Assembly: GCA_029258015.1 (NCBI GenBank)
Contig: JARHZT010000031.1
Coordinates: forward strand, 1-7,413
Source of the DNA: Malacoplasma sp.
GTDB taxonomy: Bacteria; Bacillota_I; Bacilli_A; Mycoplasmatales; Mycoplasmoidaceae
Length of the DNA stretch: 7,413 nucleotides
Direction: 5' to 3'
Shown here: one piece after another, positions 1 to 7,413 of the stretch
Numbering within the stretch: position 1 is the stretch's first letter
How the letters are laid out: every line of letters begins with the position of its first letter
Position numbers and translations under genes: made by a program
Notes under the pieces: generated by a model
The model's input: the letters and a program-made list of their open reading frames with translations, nothing else
Told to the model about the DNA's origin: nothing
Databases searched by the model: none

Positions 1-713
1 TAAGAACCTGTTTTAATGTTCATTCCACCAGAATCAAATGTTATACCTTTACCAACATATGCAAATTTTTCGTTAGAAGATGGGTTGTTTAAAAATTCAA
101 TACATAACAATCTTGGTTCTCTAATACTTCCAGCATTAACACCCAATAATAAATTCATTTTTTCATTAATTAAATCTTGTTTGTTTAATACTGTAATTTT
201 TACTTTATCTGCAACATCAGCAAATAATGTTTTAACTTCTTCTACAAATGATTCAGGATATATTTGACTTGAAGGTTTGTCTTGTAATGTTCTACAAAAA
301 AATTGAGAATCACTTATTATGCTTGAGTTTGTTAAAATACTTTCATATTTTGAATCAACAACAAATTTTAGTGAATATCCTTCATCTTCTTTAGTTTTCA
401 TAGTGAAAGCAATTTTCTTATTAAAGTTAAAAGCTACAACTATTACATTGATTAAGTTTTCAATTTCAACTTCATCAGTAATTGAGTAAGTTTTTATAAA
501 ACTATCAACGTCTACTTCAACTTCTGATTTTTTAATTTTAGAAGTTGCTCTTTTTATGTAGTCATCTATTCTTGGTAAATCTTTTTTAGATTTATCAATC
601 AAAAAGTATGTTATCCCATCTTTTTCAAATGTTTCATAAGTTTTCTTTTTATCTACATTTAATGCATCATTAATATCTAATGCTTTAAATGTAATTTTTT
701 TTATTTCACTCAT
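1..713 (-). CDS. pepA: Leucyl aminopeptidase (M17, PepA), N-terminal part
   Basis: Cytosolic M17 aminopeptidases remove N-terminal residues from peptides with a two-metal centre; in mollicutes they help turn scavenged peptides into amino acids. The window holds the first 237 residues; the rest, including the other metal ligands, lies beyond the left edge. The first ~150 residues are the variable N-terminal domain. The catalytic domain then begins with the typical pattern 'LLGVNAGSIREPRLL' and the signature VGKGITFDSGG. By comparison with the family, Lys222 and Asp227 are metal ligands and Lys234 (in GMNIK) is the catalytic lysine. The start is ATG at 713, with GGAGG at 719-723, five bases upstream. 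No tryptophan occurs in the visible part. It follows the paralog gene ending at 790 by 76 bases on the same strand; I see no terminator or convincing -35/-10 pair between them, so read-through is possible. Assignment is firm; the exact subgroup is not. Confidence 0.93.
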   Translation of the reverse strand, partial: MSEIKKITFKALDINDALNVDKKKTYETFEKDGITYFLIDKSKKDLPRIDDYIKRATSKIKKSEVEVDVDSFIKTYSITDEVEIENLINVIVVAFNFNKKIAFTMKTKEDEGYSLKFVVDSKYESILTNSSIISDSQFFCRTLQDKPSSQIYPESFVEEVKTLFADVADKVKITVLNKQDLINEKMNLLLGVNAGSIREPRLLCIEFLNNPSSNEKFAYVGKGITFDSGGMNIKTGS

Positions 714-789
714 TTTTTCCTCCATATGATAATAAATATTTAAATTTCCATTCATTAATTATTCTATATTCTTAATTAAATTATTTTGA
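714..789 (-). other. Spacer between membrane paralog A and pepA
   Basis: This AT-rich 76-base spacer holds the pepA ribosome binding site (GGAGG, minus strand, 719-723). I found no GC-bearing hairpin followed by a T run, so transcription from the upstream genes may continue into pepA. A TAGAAT-like -10 can be read on the minus strand but has no acceptable -35 partner, so I do not call a promoter. Confidence 0.4.
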
Positions 790-2814
790 TTATTTTTTTC
801 TAATTGGTTTTACAACCTTAAATCCAAAGAATATTAAAATCATAAATAATATGAAAGCAAACACTGTTGCAATAGAAATTATTACTATATTTGTAGTAGT
901 TAAACCTTGCTTTGGATCTTCAACAGTAAGTATTGTATAAACCATTCCAAAGAAATTTATAAAACCAATTAAAGTAGCAATTATATATGCAAAAAGAACT
1001 GTACCTCTTTCATTATCTTTTTTAGATAATTCATCTCTTTGTATAATTTTTAATCTTAAACTTTCAATAGATTTTTTTAGTTTTATTTGTTCATCAATTT
1101 TATTAACAATTGGCTTAATTTGACTCATGCCATAATAATCATCATATCAACTGAAATTTAAATTTTCTAAATCCCTAATTTGGTCTTTATGGTATTTATT
1201 TTCTCTTGATATATAAATATTGTTGAAGTCCTCTTCAATATGAATTCTTTTTCATAATCTTGATTGAACAAAAATTTGTGCTCAAAAGTAATTTTCAAAT
1301 AACCCAGAAAGCTCATGTTCTTCTGTTGTATAAAGTTTGTTATCTTTTAGTACAGTGTTATTTTTAACTATAAGCATTGATGGTTCATCACCAACAAAAG
1401 ACATAAATTCGTAGTTGAATTCACACCTTGTTCTTTCTAGATTTTCAATAAATGAAATAGTTGCCTTTCTATTGTTAATAGATGTTTTTTGAAGAGCTTG
1501 AAGTAATTGATTGTATTCAATAAAGTTTCCTGTTGCTAAGTCCATTCCAAATACTTCAGGGAAAATTGTCATTAAGTATAAGATCTTTAAATGAAAGTCA
1601 TTTTCAAACACTTCAGTTGCAGTTGGGAATTTAGTGTAATTTAAAAGATAAAGTTCCACCGAAAAAATAGGCATACCAAAAGAAAATTCATTGTAATTTT
1701 TTTGCAGATGCAAGGTTTCTATTAGTTCATCAGCAGTTTTTATTTTTTTAATTTTTAAATTTTTGGATTCAGAAAAATAATTAGAATTAATAAATTTTGC
1801 TAACTCATAAAAATCTGTTTCTATGTTTTGATTAGGATTATCTTTAATAATCATAGGTTTATCTAAAAGACTTAAAATTATTTCAGGATTTTCATTAGTG
1901 AAATATATTCTTAATTCCTCATATAAAGACAACATAATTAAATTAATAATTAATATCGAGAAAAAAAGCTCATTTTCTAAATAATTTCTTTCCTCTGTTG
2001 GAACTTCATAAAAGTTTAAAAATTTTCTATTTATGAAATCAATTCAATTTTCTTTTAAATCCTCTATAGTTATTTCATCATAATTAAGATTCTGCTTCTT
2101 TTTCTTGGCATTATTATTTTTATTTTTTTTAGGAAGAATTTTAAACTCTTCATTTCCATTACTTATTATTGTTAACAAATTTTCTAATGATAATGGATAT
2201 AGTTGCTTTGTTATAAAGTGTTTTATTAATGAATTGAAATAAACTTTTGTAACAACATCTTTAAAGTCCATTAGTTTATCAGAGTTTGAATATTCTTTGT
2301 TTAAAGAAAAACCACCAGATAGCATTTTTATATCATCATCTAAAAAAAATGATAATTGAATTTGAGAAACATATTTTTTCAAATATGTATCTTTATTGAT
2401 TTCTATAATATAGTCATATTTTCTGTCATTATCAAATCTTGATCCATTTCATGATGAACGTACATCATCTTCGAATGTTAGTGATTTGATGTAAATTGGT
2501 TCATTAAATTTACTCTCATCAAATACATTTAATAAATCTGCAGTTTTAGAACCAGTTTTTGAAACTATTTTTTTTAAAGCCAAATTCAACATTAATAAAA
2601 TTTTTGAATTTTTAGTTAGACTGTCTATTTCATTAAACTTTTCTAATTCATCTTCACTTAAATTTTTTTGAATTTGAGGAAGTATTTTCTTTACAAAAAT
2701 CTTATTAGGATGGTTACTTAGACTATTAAAAAATTTATCATTAATATTGTCTATGTAAAAAGGTCAAATATTTTTAATTTTTATACCATTAAATTTTGGT
2801 TTAATATTTGTCAT
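790..2814 (-). CDS. Unrecognised membrane protein, paralog A (674 aa, C-terminal 2-TM hairpin)
   Basis: I do not recognise this family. The frame is continuous from ATG at 2814 to TAA at 790 if TGA is read as Trp; the six TGA codons (2764, 2449, 2044, 1282, 1252, 1147) are its only tryptophans. There is no signal peptide. The first ~600 residues are mostly soluble and charged, with a Lys/Asn-rich low-complexity stretch at about 228-244. A basic, probably helical stretch precedes two membrane helices at about 606-631 and 642-665, joined by a short loop, with the tail VKPIRKK. Lysine-rich flanks suggest both ends are cytoplasmic. It matches its upstream neighbour along its length: PFYIDNINDKFF (18-29), KKIVSKTG (81-88), SGGFSLN (166-172), YEEL, a C-terminal YG..Q.K.IV.KID, and ILTV ending the first helix. 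TAGGAGG precedes the start and includes the neighbour's stop, so translation is probably coupled. Existence as one gene is near certain; function unknown. Confidence 0.9.
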
Positions 2815-2819
2815 AAATA

Positions 2820-2826
2820 CCTCCTA
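2820..2826 (-). promoter_or_regulatory. Shine-Dalgarno of paralog A overlapping the stop codon of paralog B
   Basis: On the minus strand the sequence reads TAGGAGG: TAG (2826-2824) ends paralog B and AGGAGG (2825-2820) is the ribosome binding site for the ATG at 2814. Five bases separate the site from the start codon. Ribosomes finishing B therefore stand on the start region of A, which favours coupled and possibly balanced synthesis of the two proteins. It also fixes the start of A. Confidence 0.85.
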
Positions 2827-4857
2827 ATAATATTGTTTGTTTTTCTTTTTTGAAAATAATGGTGATAGCATTTTATAAGATAAAATACCAAATAAACACA
2901 ATACAAAAAAAGTTCCTATAGCTATTATTGCTATATTAGATGCTGAAAGCGGTTTATCTGTATTTGTAACAGTCAATATAGAAAACACTGTAGTGAAAAA
3001 ATCTAGCAATCCAAAAATACCAGCAGATACAAAAGTAGCTGCTAAATTTTTTCTCTCCTTTCCTTTCCCATATAACTTATCTTCTTTAGTAAGTTTTTGC
3101 TTTAATATTTTATTCAATGAATTGAAATTAAAGAATGAATCTATTTTTTTAACTATTACTTTAACTTGTAATATTCCATAAAAAGATCCATGCCAATCTA
3201 ACCTTAATAGTTCTAATTCATTTAAATATCCTCTTAATTTTCAAGGTTTTTCTATTTTGTCAATTTGCATATTGGCTTCAATGTCAGTTAATTTTCACAT
3301 TAATGTTTTTGTGTATATAAATGACCATAAATAGTTATCATATATCCTTTTATTTGGATCATCCTCATAAAGAGAATTATGTTCTTTATTTTTAACTTTA
3401 ATTGGATTATTATTTTTAATTATTAAACTTGAAAAATGTTGGTCTATAAAAGACACATAATCATAGTTTCATTCACATATAGTTTTGTCTATAAGTTCAT
3501 CTAATAACAAATTTCAAGATTCATCTATATCTATTTCATTTATGTTTTTTATAAAAGAATCATATTTCAATAAATCTAAAGATAGAAAATTTAATCCCAA
3601 TATTTCTGGATTAAATATTAATAAAAAAATAATCTTTAATTCTTTAGAATTCATAAATATATCATCATCTTCATCTAAAAAAGGAATGTCGATATTTCTT
3701 ACCAATTCAAATGATGTTGATATAGTTCCAAATGATTCATTTTCTAATTGATCAAATTTAATTAGAGCTTCAATAGCATCTTCTGCTGATTTTAAATTTT
3801 TTAAGTTTTTTCTACTATCTTTACCAAAGTGAAAATATCTATTTTTCAATAAATCTATTAACTCATAAAAATCTTGATCAATACTTTGATCATCATTTAT
3901 TTTTATATATTCAACTCTTTTGAATAATGGCAAAAATAATTCCGGTTCTGAACTTGAAAAATATTTTTTTAGTTCTTCATAAATAGTCAAACAACATAAT
4001 AAGACATTTAAAAATGAATAAAATAATTCATTTTCATAAAATTCTTTTCTTTCTATAAAATCATTTTTTTTAGAAAATATTTTTTCGCTAAGAAAATCTG
4101 TTCATTCCTTTTTTAATGCACTAATAGGTTTTGTATTAATTTTAAAATTTTGTTTTTCTTTTATATTTTGAGAAAACAAATCAGGTTCAGAATAAATATC
4201 TATAATACTAAAAAAATTATTTACAGAAAGAGGAGATACTTCTTTTTGAATGAATGCCTTTAACAAAGTATTTAAATAGATTTTTTTCACTATTTCATCA
4301 AAAGAATTTAATAATCTTTCTCTTCCTATGTTTAAAGAAAAACCACCAGTTATTGTTTTGTTTTTTTCATCAATAAAAAAAGCTACTTGTATTTGCTCTG
4401 CTATTTCATATAAATAACTATTTTTATCTACATCTATAGAATAGATATATCTTTTATTTGTATATTTATTGCCCAATATTTTTAAATCATAAAATTCATA
4501 TTTTTCTTTTACATATTGTGGGTGTCCATAGCTAGTTTTCCCATCATAAACAAAAAAATCATATTTACTATTTCCTGTTTTAGCTACTATTTTTCAAACT
4601 ATTTGATTCAATAAACTTTGAATATTGTCATGATCTAAAATAGATTGAGAATCATTAAATTTTTCAATCTCTTCTTTATCTAAGTCATTAATAAATTTTT
4701 GAAATTTATTTTTTTGGAAAACTTTCCTATTTGTTTTATCTACAGTGCTAAAAAATTTATTGTTAACATTTTCAATATAAAAAGGGAAAAAATTTCTTAA
4801 TTTCAATCTATTAATAAAATTGCTTTGTTCAGTATTTTTAGTATTTTTGTTTATCAT
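2824..4857 (-). CDS. Unrecognised membrane protein, paralog B (677 aa, C-terminal 2-TM hairpin)
   Basis: This is the upstream partner of paralog A; its family is also unknown to me. It reads from ATG at 4857 to TAG at 2824 with six TGA Trp codons (4594, 4102, 3514, 3469, 3295, 3241) and two TGG (3325, 3193). There is no signal peptide. Shared blocks with A are PFYIENVNNKFF (25-36), KIVAKTG (89-95), QIQ.(A/S)FF(I/L)D followed by TGGFSLN (170-176), IYEELKKYF, DFYEL, and CEWNYDYVSF near the end of the soluble part. Membrane helices lie at about 605-630 and 641-662, almost the same positions as in A, joined by a short loop, with a lysine-rich tail. Both ends are inferred to be cytoplasmic. It lacks A's long Lys/Asn-rich linker and has an N-terminal extension of about seven residues. 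Its ribosome binding site is weak (GGTGA, 4862-4866). It is first in the probable B-A(-pepA) operon. Existence as one gene is near certain; function is unknown. Confidence 0.9.
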
Positions 4858-4934
4858 ACATTCACCACTAATATTTTAATGTATAGTCTTTTTTACCAAT
4901 CAAAAAAGTTATTTAGATTAAAAAAATAATACCA
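4858..4934 (-). promoter_or_regulatory. Probable promoter region of the paralog pair
   Basis: This lies between the terminator of the protease gene and the start of paralog B, so a promoter for the B-A pair is expected here. A -10-like TATACA (minus strand, 4880-4885) is present, but the hexamer 17 bases upstream is only CTTTTT. TTGATT is closer, with a 12-base gap, which is too short. TAAAAT at 4873-4878 is a second -10 candidate but would leave a very short leader. The position is reasonable; the exact elements are uncertain. Confidence 0.35.
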
Positions 4935-4975
4935 TAATAAAAAACACCAATTATTAATTTTGGTGTTTTTTATTA
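4935..4975 (-). terminator. Intrinsic terminator of the DUF31 protease gene
   Basis: A perfect 16-bp inverted repeat (4935-4950 with 4960-4975) surrounds a 9-base loop. The stem core is CACCAA/TTGGTG flanked by A and T runs. On the minus strand it starts 12 bases after the protease stop codon and ends in TTTTTTATTA, the form of a Rho-independent terminator. The symmetry would let it act in both directions, but no plus-strand gene ends here. Confidence 0.9.
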
Positions 4976-4986
4976 AAATAAATATT

Positions 4987-6603
4987 CTAAAATTTTGGGT
5001 TGTATTGAAATTCTATTCCTAAATTATTTTTTATATTATTCAAGGCATATTCATAAGCATTAAAGTCTTGCACTCCCCTTTGAATACTTTTATTTTTTAC
5101 ATATAAAAAATTTCCTATACCAACATTTGTTGATGGACTTATATTACCATCTCCAAATATTATATTTCCCCAGTAAATACCTACTACTTTAAATTTTCCA
5201 TCCTCTTTTATGATTATCATGCTACCAGATGATCCTCCTAATGAAGTTGCATCCAATAATGCACTATATCCAACATTAACATAATTTGTTGGATAGTTGT
5301 TATTTTCATTAAAAAATTGTACTCCTGATTGATCAGAGATAAATTTATATTCACCAGTATCAATAGCAGCTTTGTATCTCATATAAAAAGATTTAGCATA
5401 GTTATCATAATTAAAAATATCTATATTTGAATTGCTTTGTATATTTTCATCATTAACTGCTAATGTAAAACTTGAAAATCCTTGTCATGATGTACTTCCA
5501 AAATTTAAATTAACACCACCACCAATAGATCCTTCAAAATTAGAGGTATTTTTTGTACTAGGGAAACCACCCATGTAAAGTTTAGTTTTATAAAAATTAT
5601 TATCTTTAATATCTGTAATCGGTTTGGTACTGTACTCAGTTTCATTGTTATTATAATTTTGTAATCATGTTTTAAAAATAGAAACATTCTTTTTATTTGC
5701 AAATTCTGATTCAGCTTCCTTATTAAGAGCATTATCCGAAAAATCAAATTCTAAAATAGAAAAATCTAAAGAAGCATCAGATTCAAAAGGATTTTGAGTT
5801 ATCATTTCATTTTTATAGTGTAATCCAGCAAAACTTTTTCCAAATCCATTTATATCATTATCAGCTGTTGCTGTATAAACAATTCTTGGATTTTTAACTT
5901 TTAACATATTTAAATCATCAGACCTATGTACATTTGAAATTTTACTTCCAGTTTCATCAGAAATAAAACCTATATATGTTGCTCTATGAGTTAGATTTGT
6001 AAAGTCATAACTTATCTCATTATCTACAAATTTTTTACCACTATATGTTAATGCTGCTGCAACATGAAGATTTGTAGCTAAATAATATTTATCACTATGT
6101 TTATCTTTATTAAAGATTCATCCAGTACCACTAATTGATCTGGCATTATTATCTTTCCCTGTAAATACAAACTGCATAGATATAGATCTTTCAAATATAT
6201 ATTTCATAGCAGAAATAGAATCCTCATCCTGATTATTTTGATAATAAGGATTTATATCATCTGCAGGTATGTCTGTATTTGGGTTTGCTTGTTGAGGGAT
6301 ATTATTATTTCTGTTAACTGTTATAAAATAAACACTCAAAGCTATACTTGTGCCAACCAACAATGTAATTCCAAAAGCTGACATTAATGCTCTGAAAAGT
6401 GAAGTTTTCTTTGATTTCCTTTTGGGATTATCATCATCATAATACTCATATCTTGATGTTTGTGGATAGTTTTCATAAATATCATTGCTATCATTATATC
6501 TTCTAGCAAGACTGTAGTTATTAGATTCATTTATATCTAATCTTTTTTTATTTTTAAGGTCATTGCTACTAGAATTATTTTTTAGAAAAAAATTTATTTT
6601 CAT
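4987..6603 (-). CDS. Membrane-anchored DUF31-type serine protease (Mycoplasma Ig protease-like)
   Basis: This 538-residue protein reads from ATG 6603 to TAA 4987 with three TGA Trp codons (6118, 5665, 5485) and one TGG. A hydrophilic N-terminus rich in Asn, Asp and Tyr (1-66) ends in KRKSKK and is followed by one membrane helix at about 72-95. This fits a type II anchor with the protease domain outside. There is no lipobox cysteine. The chymotrypsin-like domain begins at about 135 and shows GTGWIF then ATNLHVA (His180), LDFSILEF (Asp280) and GGSSGSM (Ser459), a complete catalytic triad. This arrangement is known from DUF31 peptidases, which include the mycoplasma immunoglobulin protease MIP that cleaves antibody held by MIB. 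No MIB-like gene is visible here, so the substrate is unknown. The start is chosen over a TTG at 6615 because GGAGG (6609-6613) sits five bases before ATG 6603. It appears monocistronic, with its own terminator. Confidence 0.85.
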
Positions 6604-6793
6604 ACTATCCTCCAATTAATATTTAGTTATGAGAATTTAATATAAATATACAAGACAATGTTATTTTTTACTGGTATAAATATATTAATTAAATTATAAT
6701 ATATGTGTTTATACAATGTAATATGTGACATTCATATGTTTTTTATTTCATTAATTGTATTTAACTATACGAACAACTATAACGGAGGAAGGA
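6604..6793. promoter_or_regulatory. Divergent promoter region between the protease and HU genes
   Basis: This 190-base spacer must hold promoters for both outward-facing genes. Candidate -10 elements are TATAAT on plus (6695-6700) overlapping TATAAT on minus (6693-6698), and TATACG on plus (6766-6771) just before the HU leader. None has a strong -35 at 16-18 bases, so exact promoters are uncertain. Strong GGAGG sites face each gene at 6609-6613 (minus) and 6784-6788 (plus). The box ATATGTG occurs at 6701 and 6721, and ATATGTT at 6734, which may be regulatory. Confidence 0.5.
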
Positions 6794-7126
6794 ATGGCAG
6801 TTAATAAAACTGAGAAATTAGTTATTAATAATTCAAAACCATTAACAAAAAAAGAAATATTCAAATTGATAAGTAATAACATAAATATTGCTGAAACAGT
6901 TATCAAAGATATTTTTGAAGATTACACAAAGTTAATGTTTTCTGAATTAGATAGATGTGGTGAATTTAGGCTTTTAGATTTAGGAAAAATAAAAGTTAGT
7001 CATTCAGATGCTAGATTGGGAACTAATAGATTAACAGGAGAACAAACTGTTTTTAAAGCTAAAACAAGATTAAAATTTTCATTTTCTAAACAATGCAAAG
7101 ATTTTGCAGACACACTATATGTATAA
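6794..7126 (+). CDS. HU-family DNA-binding protein
   Basis: HU proteins are small dimeric proteins that bend and compact DNA in the nucleoid. This 110-residue protein aligns with HU from about residue 17: LTKKEIFKLISNN (first helix), a second helix up to about residue 56, FRLLDLGKIKV (the usual 'G.F.L.GFG.F.V' region), the arm with GTNRLTGE, and a closing KFSFSKQCKDFAD helix in place of the usual 'F.PGK.LKD.V'. HU is normally about 90 residues, so there is an N-terminal extension of roughly 16. The conserved proline at the arm tip (RNPxTG) is replaced: here it is TNRLTG. The start is ATG 6794, five bases after GGAGG; an upstream in-frame TTG at 6755 has no such site. It converges on recU, and the two genes lie five bases apart. 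Family assignment is firm; whether it bends DNA like typical HU is open. Confidence 0.88.
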   Translation: MAVNKTEKLVINNSKPLTKKEIFKLISNNINIAETVIKDIFEDYTKLMFSELDRCGEFRLLDLGKIKVSHSDARLGTNRLTGEQTVFKAKTRLKFSFSKQCKDFADTLYV

Positions 7127-7152
7127 AAAACCTAATTTATTAGGTTTTTTAT
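7123..7152. terminator. Bidirectional terminator shared by HU and recU
   Basis: A 13-bp perfect stem (7123-7135 with 7140-7152) with a TTTA loop has the core AACCTAA/TTAGGTT and A/T runs on either side, giving a T tail on both strands. The TAA stop of HU (7124-7126) and the TAG stop of recU (7134-7132) both lie within the stem. It serves as the intrinsic terminator for both convergent genes. Confidence 0.88.
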
Positions 7153-7413
7153 TTTTTCATATAAATCTAATATTCCAGGAAAAACTATAATTAATTCACA
7201 TATATCAATATTATTTACAAACATTTCTATATCCTTTAAAAATAATTTTTTTGTTTTTTTATCTATTAATGATTGCAAAAAATCAAAAGAGATTAAAAAG
7301 GTTTTATCATAACAATAAAAATGTATTATCAAGAAAGAAAAACCTTTTAAATTATGAACAAACTTCAAATGTTCATATTGATGTTTTTTTAATTGCTTAA
7401 GATCAAAAAAATT
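7132..7413 (-). CDS. recU: Holliday junction resolvase RecU, C-terminal part
   Basis: RecU cuts Holliday junctions during recombination in Firmicutes and mollicutes. The window holds the last 93 residues; the gene continues past the right edge and the frame stays open to it. The visible part contains the family's C-terminal pattern: LKKHQYEHLKFVHNLKGFSFLIIHF corresponds to RecU's 'HQ.eHL..vh..gGiaF.ii.F', followed by LISFDFLQSL for the strand and helix that usually read 'yllP...l'. The catalytic acidic residues of RecU are upstream and cannot be checked. The TAG stop at 7134-7132 sits in the shared terminator hairpin. A neighbouring HU gene fits, as I recall, the MG352 (recU)/MG353 (HU) adjacency in Mycoplasma genitalium, which supports the call. 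Other remote possibilities are other PD-(D/E)xK nucleases. Confidence 0.78.
   Translation of the reverse strand, partial: NFFDLKQLKKHQYEHLKFVHNLKGFSFLIIHFYCYDKTFLISFDFLQSLIDKKTKKLFLKDIEMFVNNIDICELIIVFPGILDLYEKIKNLIN

Noticed and set aside
16..267. Plus-strand ORF of 83 codons
   Set aside because: It lies opposite pepA, whose conserved VGKGITFDSGG signature is in the minus frame; the plus frame shows no recognisable feature.
2993..3751. Plus-strand ORFs at 2993-3181 and 3485-3751
   Set aside because: Both are antisense to paralog B, low in complexity and lack ribosome binding sites.
790..4857. A cluster of many small or broken genes (pseudogenes) on the minus strand
   Set aside because: Every interruption is a TGA in one unbroken frame, and the paralogs align across the breaks, so these are intact genes under code 4.
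4935..4975. Inverted repeat as a mobile-element end or attachment site
   Set aside because: It sits 12 bases after a stop codon, is single-copy in the window and ends in a T run, which a terminator explains fully.
5505..5747. Minus-strand 80-codon ORF in another frame
   Set aside because: It overlaps the protease gene out of frame; the protease frame carries the catalytic motifs and is continuous.
4987..6603. A complete MIB-MIP immunoglobulin-cleaving pair
   Set aside because: Only the protease is present; the paralogs next to it lack signal peptides and are predicted to be mainly cytoplasmic, so they are poor candidates for an antibody-binding surface protein.
6755..6793. Upstream TTG start for the HU gene
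   Set aside because: GGAGG lies downstream of it at 6784-6788 and is correctly placed for ATG 6794; the extra residues match no HU sequence pattern.

Overview
This window comes from a mollicute (Mycoplasma/Spiroplasma/Entomoplasma-type wall-less bacterium). The DNA is very AT-rich. Three long minus-strand genes can only be read if TGA encodes tryptophan (genetic code 4). I count 15 in-frame TGA codons against 3 TGG in these genes, and at every break the same frame continues. Read with the standard code they look like a row of short, broken ORFs, but they are three intact proteins of 674, 677 and 538 residues. Gene starts carry strong Shine-Dalgarno sites (GGAGG), except the upstream paralog. 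The sequence does not identify the genus.

Layout from left to right. (1) 1-713, minus: N-terminal half of a leucyl aminopeptidase (M17, PepA), cut by the window edge. (2) 790-2814 and 2824-4857, both minus: two tandem paralogous proteins of almost equal length that I cannot assign to a named family. Each has about 600 residues with no signal peptide, then a C-terminal hairpin of two membrane helices and a lysine-rich tail. The upstream gene's stop codon is part of the downstream gene's ribosome binding site, so they form a tightly coupled pair; pepA follows 76 bases later with no visible terminator between. (3) 4935-4975: a perfect 16-bp hairpin terminator ending the next gene. (4) 4987-6603, minus: a membrane-anchored chymotrypsin-fold serine protease of the DUF31/Mycoplasma Ig protease type with a complete His-Asp-Ser set. 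(5) 6604-6793: a divergent intergenic region with repeated ATATGTG boxes. (6) 6794-7126, plus: an HU-family DNA-binding protein. (7) 7132-7413, minus: the C-terminal part of the Holliday-junction resolvase RecU, convergent with HU and sharing one two-way terminator with it.

The right end (HU, RecU) is chromosome maintenance. The left and centre are membrane and protein-degradation functions. The most interesting unexplained part is the paralog pair between the aminopeptidase and the membrane-anchored protease. Proximity allows, but does not prove, a shared role in surface protein or peptide handling. No mobile element, CRISPR array, tRNA or rRNA was seen.
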